Notes: generated from the letters alone by a model not told the origin. A stretch of 7,255 nucleotides of DNA from an archaeon MnTg01 (GCA_008974855.1 BFAR01000136.1:1-7255); one strand, 5' to 3'; counted from the stretch's first letter, positions 1 to 6,707 are shown. A program made the numbers and translations.

Positions 1-236
1 TCTTCACTAACATTATCAAGAAATTTAATCATCTCTACTTTGTGAGGAATAGTTACATTAAATCCACTAATCTTAATTTTTTTTAATGATTTAATTCCAG
101 CTGCTAATTCACCTTTTGGAATTCTATATCCAATGTATGTACAATCAAGACCAAGTTCTCTAAATGCTGCATTGTGAATGTTTGGAGATAAAGTGTGATC
201 TATCGGGTCTCCTATCACAGCATATGTTTTAACCAT
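1..236 (-). CDS. aroE: Shikimate dehydrogenase, N-terminal part (partial)
   Basis: Partial gene: 78 codons are visible from an ATG at 236, and the rest lies beyond the left edge. AroE reduces 3-dehydroshikimate to shikimate with NADPH in the cytoplasm. The visible part is the substrate-binding domain. It opens with the strand VIGDPIDHTLSP (residues 7-18), whose LSP segment binds the shikimate carboxylate, followed by NIHNAAF. It then has SGFNVTIPHK (57-66), containing Asn60 and the catalytic Lys66. These motifs are diagnostic of the family. The NADP-binding half is not visible, so intactness cannot be judged. A TATA-like box centred about 28 bp upstream of the ATG suggests its own promoter and a leaderless mRNA, separate from the shikimate operon at 734-3241, from which it is divided by about 500 bp holding a small unrelated gene. 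Confidence 0.93.
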   Translation of the reverse strand, partial: MVKTYAVIGDPIDHTLSPNIHNAAFRELGLDCTYIGYRIPKGELAAGIKSLKKIKISGFNVTIPHKVEMIKFLDNVSE

Positions 237-260
237 CTAGTTTTTTCAATTTAATGAATG

Positions 261-268
261 ATATAAGC
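261..268 (-). promoter_or_regulatory. TATA box of aroE
   Basis: On the minus strand this reads GCTTATAT, centred about 28 bp upstream of the aroE ATG at 236. Archaeal TATA boxes lie about 25-30 bp upstream of the transcription start, so the mRNA would begin at or within a few bases of the start codon (leaderless). This is read from the sequence and spacing only. Confidence 0.5.
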
Positions 269-323
269 CTAAAAAATAGTGTATTTGATTATTGATATCA
301 TTTATGCACAGTTCGTAGTGTTA

Positions 324-339
324 ATTTTTCCTGAAAAAT
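324..339 (-). terminator. Weak hairpin just after the small membrane-protein gene
   Basis: A 6-bp A/T inverted repeat (ATTTTT and AAAAAT around a 4-base loop) lies immediately after the TAG stop (340-342) of the gene at 340-546. It could help end that transcript. A stem made only of A-T pairs is weak and can arise by chance in DNA this AT-rich, so this is a low-confidence call. Confidence 0.22.
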
Positions 340-546
340 CTATAGTTGACTGATTTTTAGTTTAATTTGTGAAGATTTACGCACATAAATTATACCTGTA
401 TAAATTACTACAAATCCAGCCAAAAATAATATAGACATAAATTGTTTTTCGTCCTTTGTTGGAGGGTCTGAAAATGCAAATGCTTCCTGCCACGCAACAA
501 ATCCCGAAATAACAACTATTGCAAGTAATATTCCAATCCTTTTCAA
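340..546 (-). CDS. Small predicted membrane protein, function unknown
   Basis: This 68-residue protein is not recognised as a named family. It starts with Lys-Arg and a hydrophobic segment (about residues 4-20) followed by AFA (22-24), which looks like either a signal peptide with an Ala-X-Ala cleavage site or a first membrane helix. A short polar loop follows (SDPPTKDEKQ, 26-35), then a second strong hydrophobic helix (about 37-54) and a basic tail with four Lys/Arg (56-64). If the first segment is not cleaved, the charges predict a two-helix hairpin with both ends inside; if cleaved, a single-pass protein with a tiny outside domain. The only start available after the in-frame stop at 559-561 is TTG at 546, with an AAATAT element about 27 bp upstream. 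The coherent membrane topology argues for a real gene, but its shortness keeps confidence moderate. The overlapping frame at 377-619 is not convincing. Confidence 0.55.
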   Translation of the reverse strand: MKRIGILLAIVVISGFVAWQEAFAFSDPPTKDEKQFMSILFLAGFVVIYTGIIYVRKSSQIKLKISQL

Positions 547-733
547 ATTCTTTTCTAATTATAATATCCATATTTCGTTTAAAGCAATTAGTTTGTTTAA
601 TCATACAAACAAGGAACAAATCGTATTTTGATTTAAAAACTAACTAAAATCGTCCTATTTCTTTCATAATGTAATTCTAATTCATTTAGTAGATTTTATC
701 TATCTATTAAAACCCAATCTTTAGAATTGATTG

Positions 734-1402
734 TTATGTTTTTTTGAGAATTTTCTTTATTTGTTCTAAACTGAATTGTCCTGGTGCTACTGGTTTTCCA
801 AGAGAGACATAAGTGAATGGAGAACCTAAGTAAAGACAAATGATTCTTGACATTCTTCCATAATCTCCCATTGCAAATGCAATTAGATTTAATTTTGGAG
901 AATTGTTGTAGAGTGAAAGTACATTTGAGGAATCATTAATCGTTTTTGCACTTGTTACAATTTTGATAAATTTTGAAAATTTTAGCATTTGCTTGCTCAT
1001 TTTTTTCAAAGACGAAGCACTTGGAGTTTTTTTAAAATCATGCCAGGAAACCAATATATCAGTTTTAGTTTTTTTTACATAATTATGAAGATTTTTATTT
1101 TTTTTCAAAGTATTAAACTCAATATCCAAAAGAAATGGATGATACTCCGCAATTAATTTTAAAATAGAAATTCTTTCCTTTTCAGTTCCTTGAAATTTTC
1201 CCCCTTCTGAAGACGGTCTTAATGTGCATACACATTTTCCTAATTTCTTTTTGACTAATTCAAGCACTTCTGGAATTTCTATTGGTTTTAAAAAATCAAA
1301 TCTTAATTCTGCATATTCTGATTTTTTTAGTGCTCTTTTTAAAATTAAATCAATTTTTTTTGGAGTTTTTTCTGCTACTGTTACACACGTTTTGAAAGTC
1401 AT
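734..1402 (-). CDS. aroD: 3-dehydroquinate dehydratase, type I
   Basis: This cytoplasmic enzyme dehydrates 3-dehydroquinate to 3-dehydroshikimate through a Schiff-base lysine, the third common step toward chorismate. At 222 residues it is a normal length for a single-domain archaeal type I enzyme. The expected active-site residues are all present: Glu32 and Arg34 in AELRFDF, Arg62 in CTLRPSSEGG, His121 in SWHDF, the Schiff-base lysine Lys147 in FIKIVTSAK, Arg186 in GRMSRI and Gln209 in PVAPGQ. The ATG at 1402 lies two bases after the stop codon of the 3-dehydroquinate synthase gene, so it is the last gene of the three-gene operon starting at 3241 and probably depends on translation of its neighbour. 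No ribosome-binding site is evident. The protein is notably rich in lysine. Downstream, an oligo-T stretch in the minus-strand sense near 631-640 could be the operon's end, but this is weak. Confidence 0.95.
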   Translation of the reverse strand: MTFKTCVTVAEKTPKKIDLILKRALKKSEYAELRFDFLKPIEIPEVLELVKKKLGKCVCTLRPSSEGGKFQGTEKERISILKLIAEYHPFLLDIEFNTLKKNKNLHNYVKKTKTDILVSWHDFKKTPSASSLKKMSKQMLKFSKFIKIVTSAKTINDSSNVLSLYNNSPKLNLIAFAMGDYGRMSRIICLYLGSPFTYVSLGKPVAPGQFSLEQIKKILKKT

Positions 1403-1404
1403 GT

Positions 1405-2466
1405 TTATTTTTCTAAAATATATTCATCAGAGACTTCCATTCCAAAATGTCTACCAGTTGCTGCTTTAGAATGTACCAAAACTGAATCTCCTTTTTTGAG
1501 ATGTGTAACAGATACCAAGTGTCCATTTGGTTTTACAAAACGGATAGTTTCTGCATCTTGTGCAATTATTCCACCTATCTCGTCCCCTGTTTGTGCCTTT
1601 ATCATTAGCATTGGTCTCCTTTCAATTTTTGAGCGGCCTACTGTTACTCTTCGTGCCTTTCCTTTTGAATCAAGCACCAAAACTTCAGAACCTGTTTCTA
1701 TCTCTGATAGATAGTTTGTTGTGCCATCTGGGGCAATTGTATAACAATGAACTGCACCTGCATTTACTCTAAATGGTCTGGGAGATGTAAATGAGGATCC
1801 AACAGATTCATTGTGAACAAGAAACATAAAGTTTGATCTATTTCCAATCAACATTCCTTCTCCTTTATGCAACATTGATGCAGTATCAACACAAACCCTT
1901 TCGCCATCACCTACTTCTTTAATTTCAATAATTTTTGCAGGTTGTAACTTAAAGTTTTTACTTCCAAGATAGACTAGGACTTCTCTAACTTGATTAATTG
2001 ATCCTGTGTTGAATATTACTCCATCAACCCCTACCTCAAGAATCGAAAACATCTTGCGTACCTCTTCTGGATTTCTTGCAAGTGCAAATATCTTGGTATG
2101 AATTTTATGTAATTTAGCTATAATATTCTCTAGTGGGATTATCTTCCAATCTTTTACTTCAATTATGACAAAATCTAACCCTTTTTTTGCTGAAACTAAG
2201 ATATTATCAATATCTTTATTTGATAAAACTTTGAATTTTTTGCCAACCTTCTTTCCTTTTGGTTTAGTAGATGATTCTTTATCTAAAATTACGTATTTTG
2301 CTTTAGCTGATGGATAAATAGCTGAAAGCTTTGTTTTGATTTTGGAAAGAATTTTCGGATCAACATAGACTAAGTGTAATCCCTCATTTTCAAGATGTTG
2401 TAAAAATTTGCCAAGTTGAGGCTTAGATACCTTTGGCAAAATTATAAGTTCTCTATTTTTTATCAA
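1405..2466 (-). CDS. aroB': 3-dehydroquinate synthase II (archaeal type)
   Basis: The protein catalyses NAD-dependent oxidative deamination and cyclisation of ADH (2-amino-3,7-dideoxy-D-threo-hept-6-ulosonate) to 3-dehydroquinate, replacing bacterial AroB. The length, 353 residues, matches the family. The conserved C-terminal half is clear: GDGERVCVDT (186-195), MLIGNRS (205-211), RPFRVNAGAVHCY (230-242), LSEIETG (253-259), QTGDEIGGI (292-300), AQDAETIRF (302-310) and ATGRHFG (336-342). The N-terminal half is variable and contains a lysine-rich loop (about 63-80). The start must be TTG at 2466, because an in-frame stop lies at 2473-2475 and no other start intervenes. This overlaps the end of the ADH synthase gene by 14 bp, which implies translational coupling. 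It is the middle gene of the operon; the next gene, aroD, begins two bases after its stop. Confidence 0.95.
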   Translation of the reverse strand: MIKNRELIILPKVSKPQLGKFLQHLENEGLHLVYVDPKILSKIKTKLSAIYPSAKAKYVILDKESSTKPKGKKVGKKFKVLSNKDIDNILVSAKKGLDFVIIEVKDWKIIPLENIIAKLHKIHTKIFALARNPEEVRKMFSILEVGVDGVIFNTGSINQVREVLVYLGSKNFKLQPAKIIEIKEVGDGERVCVDTASMLHKGEGMLIGNRSNFMFLVHNESVGSSFTSPRPFRVNAGAVHCYTIAPDGTTNYLSEIETGSEVLVLDSKGKARRVTVGRSKIERRPMLMIKAQTGDEIGGIIAQDAETIRFVKPNGHLVSVTHLKKGDSVLVHSKAATGRHFGMEVSDEYILEK

Positions 2467-3241
2467 TTTTTTTTACAGCTTCCTGAGCTGTTTCCTTATT
2501 GAAGATAATAGATGCTAGTGCTCTAACCATTTGTTCCGGGGATTTATGTCCAAAGATATTTCTTCCATATGTTACACCTTTTGCCCCTGCTTTCATAGCA
2601 TCTTCAGTCATCTGAAGTACATCTAAATCAGTTTTAGCTTTGGGTCCACCTGCAATAACAATTGGAACTGGTGTGCCTTTAACTACTTTTGAAAATGAAT
2701 CAATATCCCCTGTGTATACCGTCTTAACAATATCTGCTCCACAATCTGCTCCAATTCGTGCTACATGAGCAACAATTTCAGGATCATGTGGGTCTTTGAT
2801 CTTTTCTCCTCTTGGATACATCATTGCTAAAAGTGGAACATTCCATTTGTGACATTGTTCAGATGTTCTTCCCAACTGTTCTAACATTTCTGGTTCTTCC
2901 TTACCGCCAATGTTTATGTGAAGAGATACTCCATCTGCACCTAACCTCATTGCTTCTTCAACAGAACCTGTTAGCATCTTTCTGTTAGGAAATGAGGAAA
3001 GTGACGTGCTTCCAGAAAAATGTACTAAAATCCCAATCCTCGTTGGTTTTGGAAGTGTTTTTAAAATTCCTTTATTGATAATTACACTCGTTAGTCCATG
3101 ATGTTCACATTTGTAAATGACCGAATGTGGATCTTCAAGACCTTCTATAGGACCATCTGATATTCCATGATCCATTGGAATGCAAAGCATTTTTCCTTTG
3201 CGAAGAATTCGGTTTAATCTAATTTCATGTCCAGAAACCAT
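2453..3241 (-). CDS. aroA': 2-amino-3,7-dideoxy-D-threo-hept-6-ulosonate synthase (ADH synthase)
   Basis: This class I (Schiff-base) aldolase of the DhnA/archaeal fructose-bisphosphate aldolase family joins L-aspartate semialdehyde to a sugar phosphate-derived unit to form ADH, the archaeal entry to aromatic amino acid biosynthesis that replaces DAHP synthase. Supporting motifs in the 262-residue protein are IPMDHG (21-26, with Asp24 and His25), VSLHINIGG (105-113), MMYPRG (140-145, Tyr142 and Arg144), the Schiff-base lysine Lys173 in ADIVKTVYTGD, IAGGPK (196-201, phosphate site) and GVTYGRNIF (222-230). The family also contains true FBP aldolases. The adjacent 3-dehydroquinate synthase II, whose substrate is the ADH product, decides for ADH synthase. 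It is the first gene of the operon; the ATG at 3241 has a TATA box about 27 bp upstream, so the mRNA is probably leaderless. Confidence 0.94.
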   Translation of the reverse strand: MVSGHEIRLNRILRKGKMLCIPMDHGISDGPIEGLEDPHSVIYKCEHHGLTSVIINKGILKTLPKPTRIGILVHFSGSTSLSSFPNRKMLTGSVEEAMRLGADGVSLHINIGGKEEPEMLEQLGRTSEQCHKWNVPLLAMMYPRGEKIKDPHDPEIVAHVARIGADCGADIVKTVYTGDIDSFSKVVKGTPVPIVIAGGPKAKTDLDVLQMTEDAMKAGAKGVTYGRNIFGHKSPEQMVRALASIIFNKETAQEAVKKIDKK

Positions 3242-3263
3242 GAAGAATATCTTTTTGTACCTT

Positions 3264-3273
3264 ACTTAAAAAT
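3264..3273 (-). promoter_or_regulatory. TATA box of the ADH synthase-aroB'-aroD operon
   Basis: On the minus strand this reads ATTTTTAAGT, centred about 27 bp upstream of the ATG at 3241. It would place transcription start at or next to the start codon. It lies in the 135-bp divergent region shared with the mqnC-like gene. Confidence 0.5.
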
Positions 3274-3340
3274 AACGTGACTTTTGATTGAAACAAAATC
3301 AAATCAATAAGCTCATTTAGAATTTTTATGCACTCAAAGA

Positions 3341-3348
3341 TTAAATAT
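3341..3348 (+). promoter_or_regulatory. TATA box of the mqnC-like gene
   Basis: TTAAATAT, centred about 32 bp upstream of the TTG start at 3377. This predicts a transcript with a leader of only about five bases. Another AT-rich candidate (TTTTTATG, 3323-3330) lies further upstream. Confidence 0.4.
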
Positions 3349-3376
3349 CAATTAGCAAGCACAAAAATCAAGTCAA

Positions 3377-4495
3377 TTGAGCCAAATTATTGAACAGATT
3401 CATTCAAGCGAAATAGGTGACATTCTTGAAAACGCTCTTGATGGAAAAAGACCCGAGTATGATGATTGTTTAAGATTGCTTGAATCAAACGAAATTCATC
3501 TTATGGGACTTACAGCAGGCCATCTTACTAAGAAGCGATTTGGAAAAAAGGCTTCATTTGTAAATAACATTATCCTAAATTACACCAATGTTTGTATAAC
3601 CGATTGTAAGTTTTGTGCATTTTATAGACCACCAGGTGATGATGAAGCATATACTTTGTCTCTTGAAAACATAGAGGCCAGAGTAAAAACTGCATGGGAA
3701 TTATACAAAATTAGACAGGTCCTCATTCAGGGGGGACACAACCCAGATCTTGGTATAGAGTATTATGAAAATGCATTTAGAATGATTAGATCAAAATATC
3801 CAAAAATTGGAGTACATGGACTTTCTACTTCTGAAATTGATATGATAGCTCGTGTTGAAAAATCATCTACAAAAGAAATTTTATCTAGACTAAAAGATTC
3901 AGGCCTACAATCAATTCCAGGTGCAGGAGCAGAAATTTTAGTTGATTCTGTTAAAGACATCATAAGTCCTAAAAAAATTACAAGTGATGAATGGATTAGG
4001 ATTATGAGTGAGGCTCATGAGCTTGGACTACAAGCTTCTGCCACAATGATGTATGGTTCTGTAGAAACCACAAGTGACATTGCCAAACATTTTGAAAAAA
4101 TTGTTAAACTACAAGAAAAAACCCATGGGTTTATGGCCTTTATTCCATGGAGTTTTGAGCCAAATAATACTCTATTACAAAAAGAAAACACTGTTCGTTA
4201 TGGTGCTGGCGGTACACAGCTATTGAAAATGATTGCAATATCTCGACTTGTTTTAGATGGATTTATTCCTCACATACAATCTTCTTGGCTAACTAATGGA
4301 GTTGGTATGGCTCAGATTGCATTACAATATGGCGCAGATGATTTTGGTGGAACACTAATTGGAGAAGAAGTAGTATCTTGCACAGGTTCAAGATCCACTG
4401 AATTAACTGATAAAAGAATTATTAGTGCTATTCAACAAATCGGCTATCAGGTAGAAGAACGAGATAATTTTTACAATACAGTTTGCATGCATTAA
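3377..4495 (+). CDS. mqnC: Cyclic dehypoxanthinylfutalosine synthase-like radical SAM enzyme (MqnC type)
   Basis: MqnC converts dehypoxanthine futalosine to its cyclic form by radical SAM chemistry in the futalosine pathway to menaquinone. The 372-residue protein has a radical SAM CxxxCxxC cluster motif (Cys73, Cys77, Cys80) in the context LNYTNVCITDCKFCAFYR (67-84). It continues with VLIQGGHNPDL (115-125), SIPGAGAEIL (179-188), ATMMYGSVET (222-231) and GFMAFIPWSFEPNNT (251-265). This whole pattern matches MqnC more closely than the related CofH (F420) or MqnE proteins, though these share fold and motif. One small difference is PGAGAEIL where I recall PGGGAEIL in bacterial MqnC. TTG at 3377 is the first possible start after an in-frame stop at 3353-3355, and the next Met is residue 43. 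The gene is transcribed divergently from the shikimate operon and meets a UbiD-family decarboxylase tail-to-tail, supporting a quinone role. Confidence 0.86.
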   Translation: MSQIIEQIHSSEIGDILENALDGKRPEYDDCLRLLESNEIHLMGLTAGHLTKKRFGKKASFVNNIILNYTNVCITDCKFCAFYRPPGDDEAYTLSLENIEARVKTAWELYKIRQVLIQGGHNPDLGIEYYENAFRMIRSKYPKIGVHGLSTSEIDMIARVEKSSTKEILSRLKDSGLQSIPGAGAEILVDSVKDIISPKKITSDEWIRIMSEAHELGLQASATMMYGSVETTSDIAKHFEKIVKLQEKTHGFMAFIPWSFEPNNTLLQKENTVRYGAGGTQLLKMIAISRLVLDGFIPHIQSSWLTNGVGMAQIALQYGADDFGGTLIGEEVVSCTGSRSTELTDKRIISAIQQIGYQVEERDNFYNTVCMH

Positions 4496-5934
4496 AGTCC
4501 ATATTTGGACCACTTTGAATCTACAAGTTCTTTTGTAGCGTCATCTGTTTTTACTAGCTCTTGAATTTCTCGCTCATACCCTTCCTCTTTTGTTTTTTGA
4601 GTTGCATCAATTCCAAGTTTTGAGCCTAAATTCACTCGTGGAGATGCAGGATCCAAAGTATCTGTTGGTGTATTATCGATAATTATTGTGTCTCTAGCGG
4701 CATCCATTCTTGTTGTAACTGCCCAAATTACATCATTCATATCATGAACGTTCACATCCGCATCTACTACAACGAACATTTTTGTCAAGGCAAGCTGTCC
4801 TAATCCCCATAGTCCCATCATGACCTTTTTTGCTTGTCCTGGATACATTTTTTTAATTGATATAATTGCCATTCCTTGAAACCATCCAGCAGCAGGCATA
4901 GCAAAATCAACCACCTCTGGTTGAAACATTCGAATTAATGGCAAAAATGAGCGTTCAATAACTTTCCCAATGAATGAATCCTCAAGTATTGGTTTACCGA
5001 CTATCGTAGTAAGATAGATTGGTTTTTTTCGTTGCATAATCCCAGTCAGTGTAAATGTAGGATAGGGTTCTTTTGGAGTATAGTATCCTGTATGATCACC
5101 AAACGGTCCTTCATCTCTTATGTCTGAGGGATCAACATATCCTTCAAGAACCATTTCTGCATTTGCTGGTACCTCAAGGTCTATTGTCCTGCATTTTACA
5201 ATTTTGATTCCTTTCTTTCTTGAAATTCCTGCAAAGAGATATTTGTCTAGTCCTTCAGGAACAGGAGCAACAGCTGAAAAAACTGTGGCAGGGTCTCCTC
5301 CAATAATTATTGCTACTTCAATTTTTTTACCTTTTTCTTTTGCAATATCGTGATGATGCGCACCACGCTTGTGTTTTTGCCAATGCATTAATGCATGAGT
5401 GGAATCTAAAATTTGCATTCTGTATACGCCTAGGTTCCTAACTCCTGTTTCAGGATGTTTAGTTGCTACAAGGCCAAATGTGATAAATTTTCCAGCGTCC
5501 TTTGGCCAAGTTTTTAGAATTGGAATTTTATCAAATGAAGGCGAATTATTTATCACTTCAGTTACTAGTCCACTGTTTTCAAGTTTAGGAAATATCTCAC
5601 CCATCTTTGAAAGTTCTGGAAGTTTTTTTATTTTATTTAAAAAACCAGATGGTATTTCCATCTTTGTCATATCTACGATTCGTTGACCTATCTCTGTAAA
5701 ATCAGATGTTTGGAGACCAATCTCGAGTCTTTTCATTGATCCAAAAGCGTTACCTAAAACTGGCATATCGTAACCTTTTACATCTTCGAACAAAATTGCA
5801 GGTCCATTTGCATACATTGTTCTTTTCAAAATTTCTGCAATCTCCAAGTTTGTATCAACTTGAGTCTTTACTCGTTTGAGCTCTCCTGCATTTTCTAGTT
5901 CTTTAATAAATTGACTAATGTCCTCGATGGGCAC
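4492..5934 (-). CDS. ubiD: UbiD-family decarboxylase, probably of menaquinone synthesis
   Basis: UbiD enzymes decarboxylate aromatic acids using prenylated FMN made by UbiX. In futalosine-pathway organisms a UbiD homologue (MqnL) is thought to act on the naphthoate intermediate. The 480-residue protein is full length and closely resembles bacterial UbiD. It shows NLGVYRMQ (167-174, with the relay Arg172), HWQKHKRGAHHH (184-195), IIGGDPAT (210-217), MVLEGYVDP (261-269), DEGPFGDHTGYY (274-285, Glu275 and Asp280 in the catalytic acid positions), KKVMMGLWG (369-377), DVNVHDMNDVIWA (393-405), TRMDAARD (408-415) and LGSKLGIDAT (436-445). The start is GTG at 5934, with a TATA box about 27 bp upstream; the ATG at 5938 is in another frame. 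Its stop overlaps that of the mqnC-like gene. No ubiX is in the window. The exact substrate (prenylated or not) is inferred from context only. Confidence 0.9.
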   Translation of the reverse strand: MPIEDISQFIKELENAGELKRVKTQVDTNLEIAEILKRTMYANGPAILFEDVKGYDMPVLGNAFGSMKRLEIGLQTSDFTEIGQRIVDMTKMEIPSGFLNKIKKLPELSKMGEIFPKLENSGLVTEVINNSPSFDKIPILKTWPKDAGKFITFGLVATKHPETGVRNLGVYRMQILDSTHALMHWQKHKRGAHHHDIAKEKGKKIEVAIIIGGDPATVFSAVAPVPEGLDKYLFAGISRKKGIKIVKCRTIDLEVPANAEMVLEGYVDPSDIRDEGPFGDHTGYYTPKEPYPTFTLTGIMQRKKPIYLTTIVGKPILEDSFIGKVIERSFLPLIRMFQPEVVDFAMPAAGWFQGMAIISIKKMYPGQAKKVMMGLWGLGQLALTKMFVVVDADVNVHDMNDVIWAVTTRMDAARDTIIIDNTPTDTLDPASPRVNLGSKLGIDATQKTKEEGYEREIQELVKTDDATKELVDSKWSKYGL

Positions 5935-5957
5935 CCATCTATTCTGATATGATGATA

Positions 5958-5965
5958 GTATAAAG
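5958..5965 (-). promoter_or_regulatory. TATA box of the ubiD gene
   Basis: On the minus strand this reads CTTTATAC, centred about 27 bp upstream of the GTG at 5934. The spacing favours GTG as the first codon of a leaderless mRNA and argues against using the out-of-frame ATG at 5938. Confidence 0.5.
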
Positions 5966-6018
5966 CTTAACTAGATTTGTCATATAACGCATTTTTTTGA
6001 AAAATTATTAACAAACTG

Positions 6019-6027
6019 TTTTTAATT
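6019..6027 (+). promoter_or_regulatory. TATA box of the small cysteine-rich gene
   Basis: TTTTTAATT, centred about 26 bp upstream of the GTG at 6049 but only about 20 bp upstream of the TTG at 6043. If transcription begins at the usual distance, the mRNA starts at the GTG and the TTG would not be included, so this box decides the start chosen for the gene. Confidence 0.4.
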
Positions 6028-6048
6028 CAAAGTAACTGGTTTTTGATT

Positions 6049-6279
6049 GTGGTTGAAGACAAATGCCCTGTCTGTAAGGGAAATGGAACAATTGAGCTAC
6101 TTGGCTCTGAATGCCCATTCTGTAATGGTACTGGAGACTTTACCAAAGCTGCTGAAAGTTATCTAGTTTCACATATTTGTCAATGCATCTTTTTGGATAG
6201 AAAAAAATGTCCATTATGTGGAAAGAACTGTCATCATGATACTCCAAACAAACCTAAAGTTTTGATTGGACCAGTTTAG
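6049..6279 (+). CDS. Small cysteine-rich protein with DnaJ-like zinc motifs
   Basis: The protein has 76 residues from GTG at 6049; starting at TTG 6043 would add two. It contains two CxxCxGxG motifs of the kind found in the DnaJ zinc-finger domain (CPVCKGNG, starting five residues in, and CPFCNGTG about 20 residues later). These are followed by CQC, then CPLCGKNCHH near the C-terminus. Four CxxC-type pairs suggest two zinc sites. No J domain or substrate-binding domain is present, so it is not DnaJ itself. Possible roles are a stand-alone zinc ribbon that binds proteins or nucleic acid, or a redox or metal-handling protein; the sequence does not choose between them. It converges with another Cys/His protein (6299-6676), with 19 bp between them. 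Cysteine pattern and clean boundaries make a real gene likely; function is unknown. Confidence 0.8.
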   Translation: MVEDKCPVCKGNGTIELLGSECPFCNGTGDFTKAAESYLVSHICQCIFLDRKKCPLCGKNCHHDTPNKPKVLIGPV

Positions 6280-6287
6280 AAAACTAA

Positions 6288-6300
6288 TTTTTCAATTTTT
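6288..6300 (+). terminator. Oligo-T terminator after the cysteine-rich gene
   Basis: Two runs of five T separated by CAA lie 9 bases after the TAG at 6277-6279. Archaeal RNA polymerase commonly ends at such T-runs without a hairpin. The element reaches into the stop codon of the convergent gene, so it would end the plus-strand transcript with little antisense overlap. Confidence 0.45.
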
Positions 6301-6676
6301 AATCTACTGGAGGCAGCTCGCTTTTTCTTTCATGACCGCCAGAACCAAACTTGCAGTAAAAACACATGTCAGATTGCATATGAGTTAATTGATGAATTTG
6401 TATTGCACCAAGCTTTAATGCGATCTTAGTTAGCAATTTGTATTTTAATGGCATGGCAGGAATAACTTCGTCAAGATATACCTTATAATGCTCTGGACAA
6501 AATTTCAGAGTTACTTTACTGGGGTCATTTCCCTTTTTGTTTACTTGTTTTGTAAAATTGATTTGCTCTCTAATGTACTCATGTTTTGGGCAAGGACAAT
6601 TTCGTCCTCCAGGATGTTTGTAGGCAGGAGTATTTTTCCAATCAAACCCTGGGTACTCTTTTTCAAAATCGTCCAA
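6299..6676 (-). CDS. Hypothetical protein with possible Cys/His metal site
   Basis: The family of this 125-residue protein is not recognised. The sequence shows an acidic, aromatic N-terminus (MDDFEKEYPGFDW), then three Cys/His groups spread along the chain: CPCPKH (Cys27, Cys29, His32), CPEH (Cys60, His63) and CFYCKFGSGGH (Cys105, Cys108, His114). Together these could bind one or two zinc ions or an iron-sulfur cluster. The central part (about 64-100) looks helical, with no membrane segment. The start is TTG at 6676: a stop codon lies two codons upstream with no other start between, and a strong TATA box (minus strand TTTTATAAAT) is centred about 27 bp upstream. The gene converges with the small zinc-ribbon gene and is divergent from the repeat-protein gene at 6812. 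The regular promoter spacing and cysteine clustering support a real gene; its role is unknown. Confidence 0.75.
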   Translation of the reverse strand: MDDFEKEYPGFDWKNTPAYKHPGGRNCPCPKHEYIREQINFTKQVNKKGNDPSKVTLKFCPEHYKVYLDEVIPAMPLKYKLLTKIALKLGAIQIHQLTHMQSDMCFYCKFGSGGHERKSELPPVD

Positions 6677-6697
6677 TACTTAGACTGGCCCTTCAAT

Positions 6698-6707
6698 ATT
6701 TATAAAA
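6698..6707 (-). promoter_or_regulatory. TATA box of the 125-residue protein gene
   Basis: On the minus strand this reads TTTTATAAAT, the closest match to the archaeal TATA consensus in the window, centred about 27 bp upstream of the TTG at 6676. It implies a leaderless mRNA starting with UUG. Confidence 0.55.

Noticed and set aside
377..619. 80-residue minus-strand frame overlapping the small membrane protein
   Set aside because: It lacks a coherent domain or hydrophobic pattern, overlaps the better frame at 340-546 and has no well-placed promoter.
547..733. Possible RNA gene in the gap between aroD and the small membrane-protein gene
   Set aside because: I see no tRNA-like cloverleaf, GC-rich block or C/D-box arrangement; the sequence is plain AT-rich spacer with at most a weak T-run on the minus strand.
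3763..3963. Minus-strand frame inside the mqnC-like gene, and similar frames inside aroD, aroB' and ubiD
   Set aside because: They lie wholly within, or almost wholly within, strongly supported genes on the other strand and show no domain or promoter of their own.
3377..4495. FO synthase subunit CofH (F420 biosynthesis) as the identity of the radical SAM gene
   Set aside because: CofH is a relative and F420 occurs in Thaumarchaeota, but the NYTNVC...FCAFYR, QGGHNPDL, PGAGAEIL and FIPWSFEP segments match MqnC better, and the neighbour is a UbiD decarboxylase. It is kept as the main alternative.
5932..5938. ATG at 5938 as the start of ubiD
   Set aside because: It is in a different frame and reaches a stop after seven codons; GTG at 5934 is in frame and has the correct TATA spacing.
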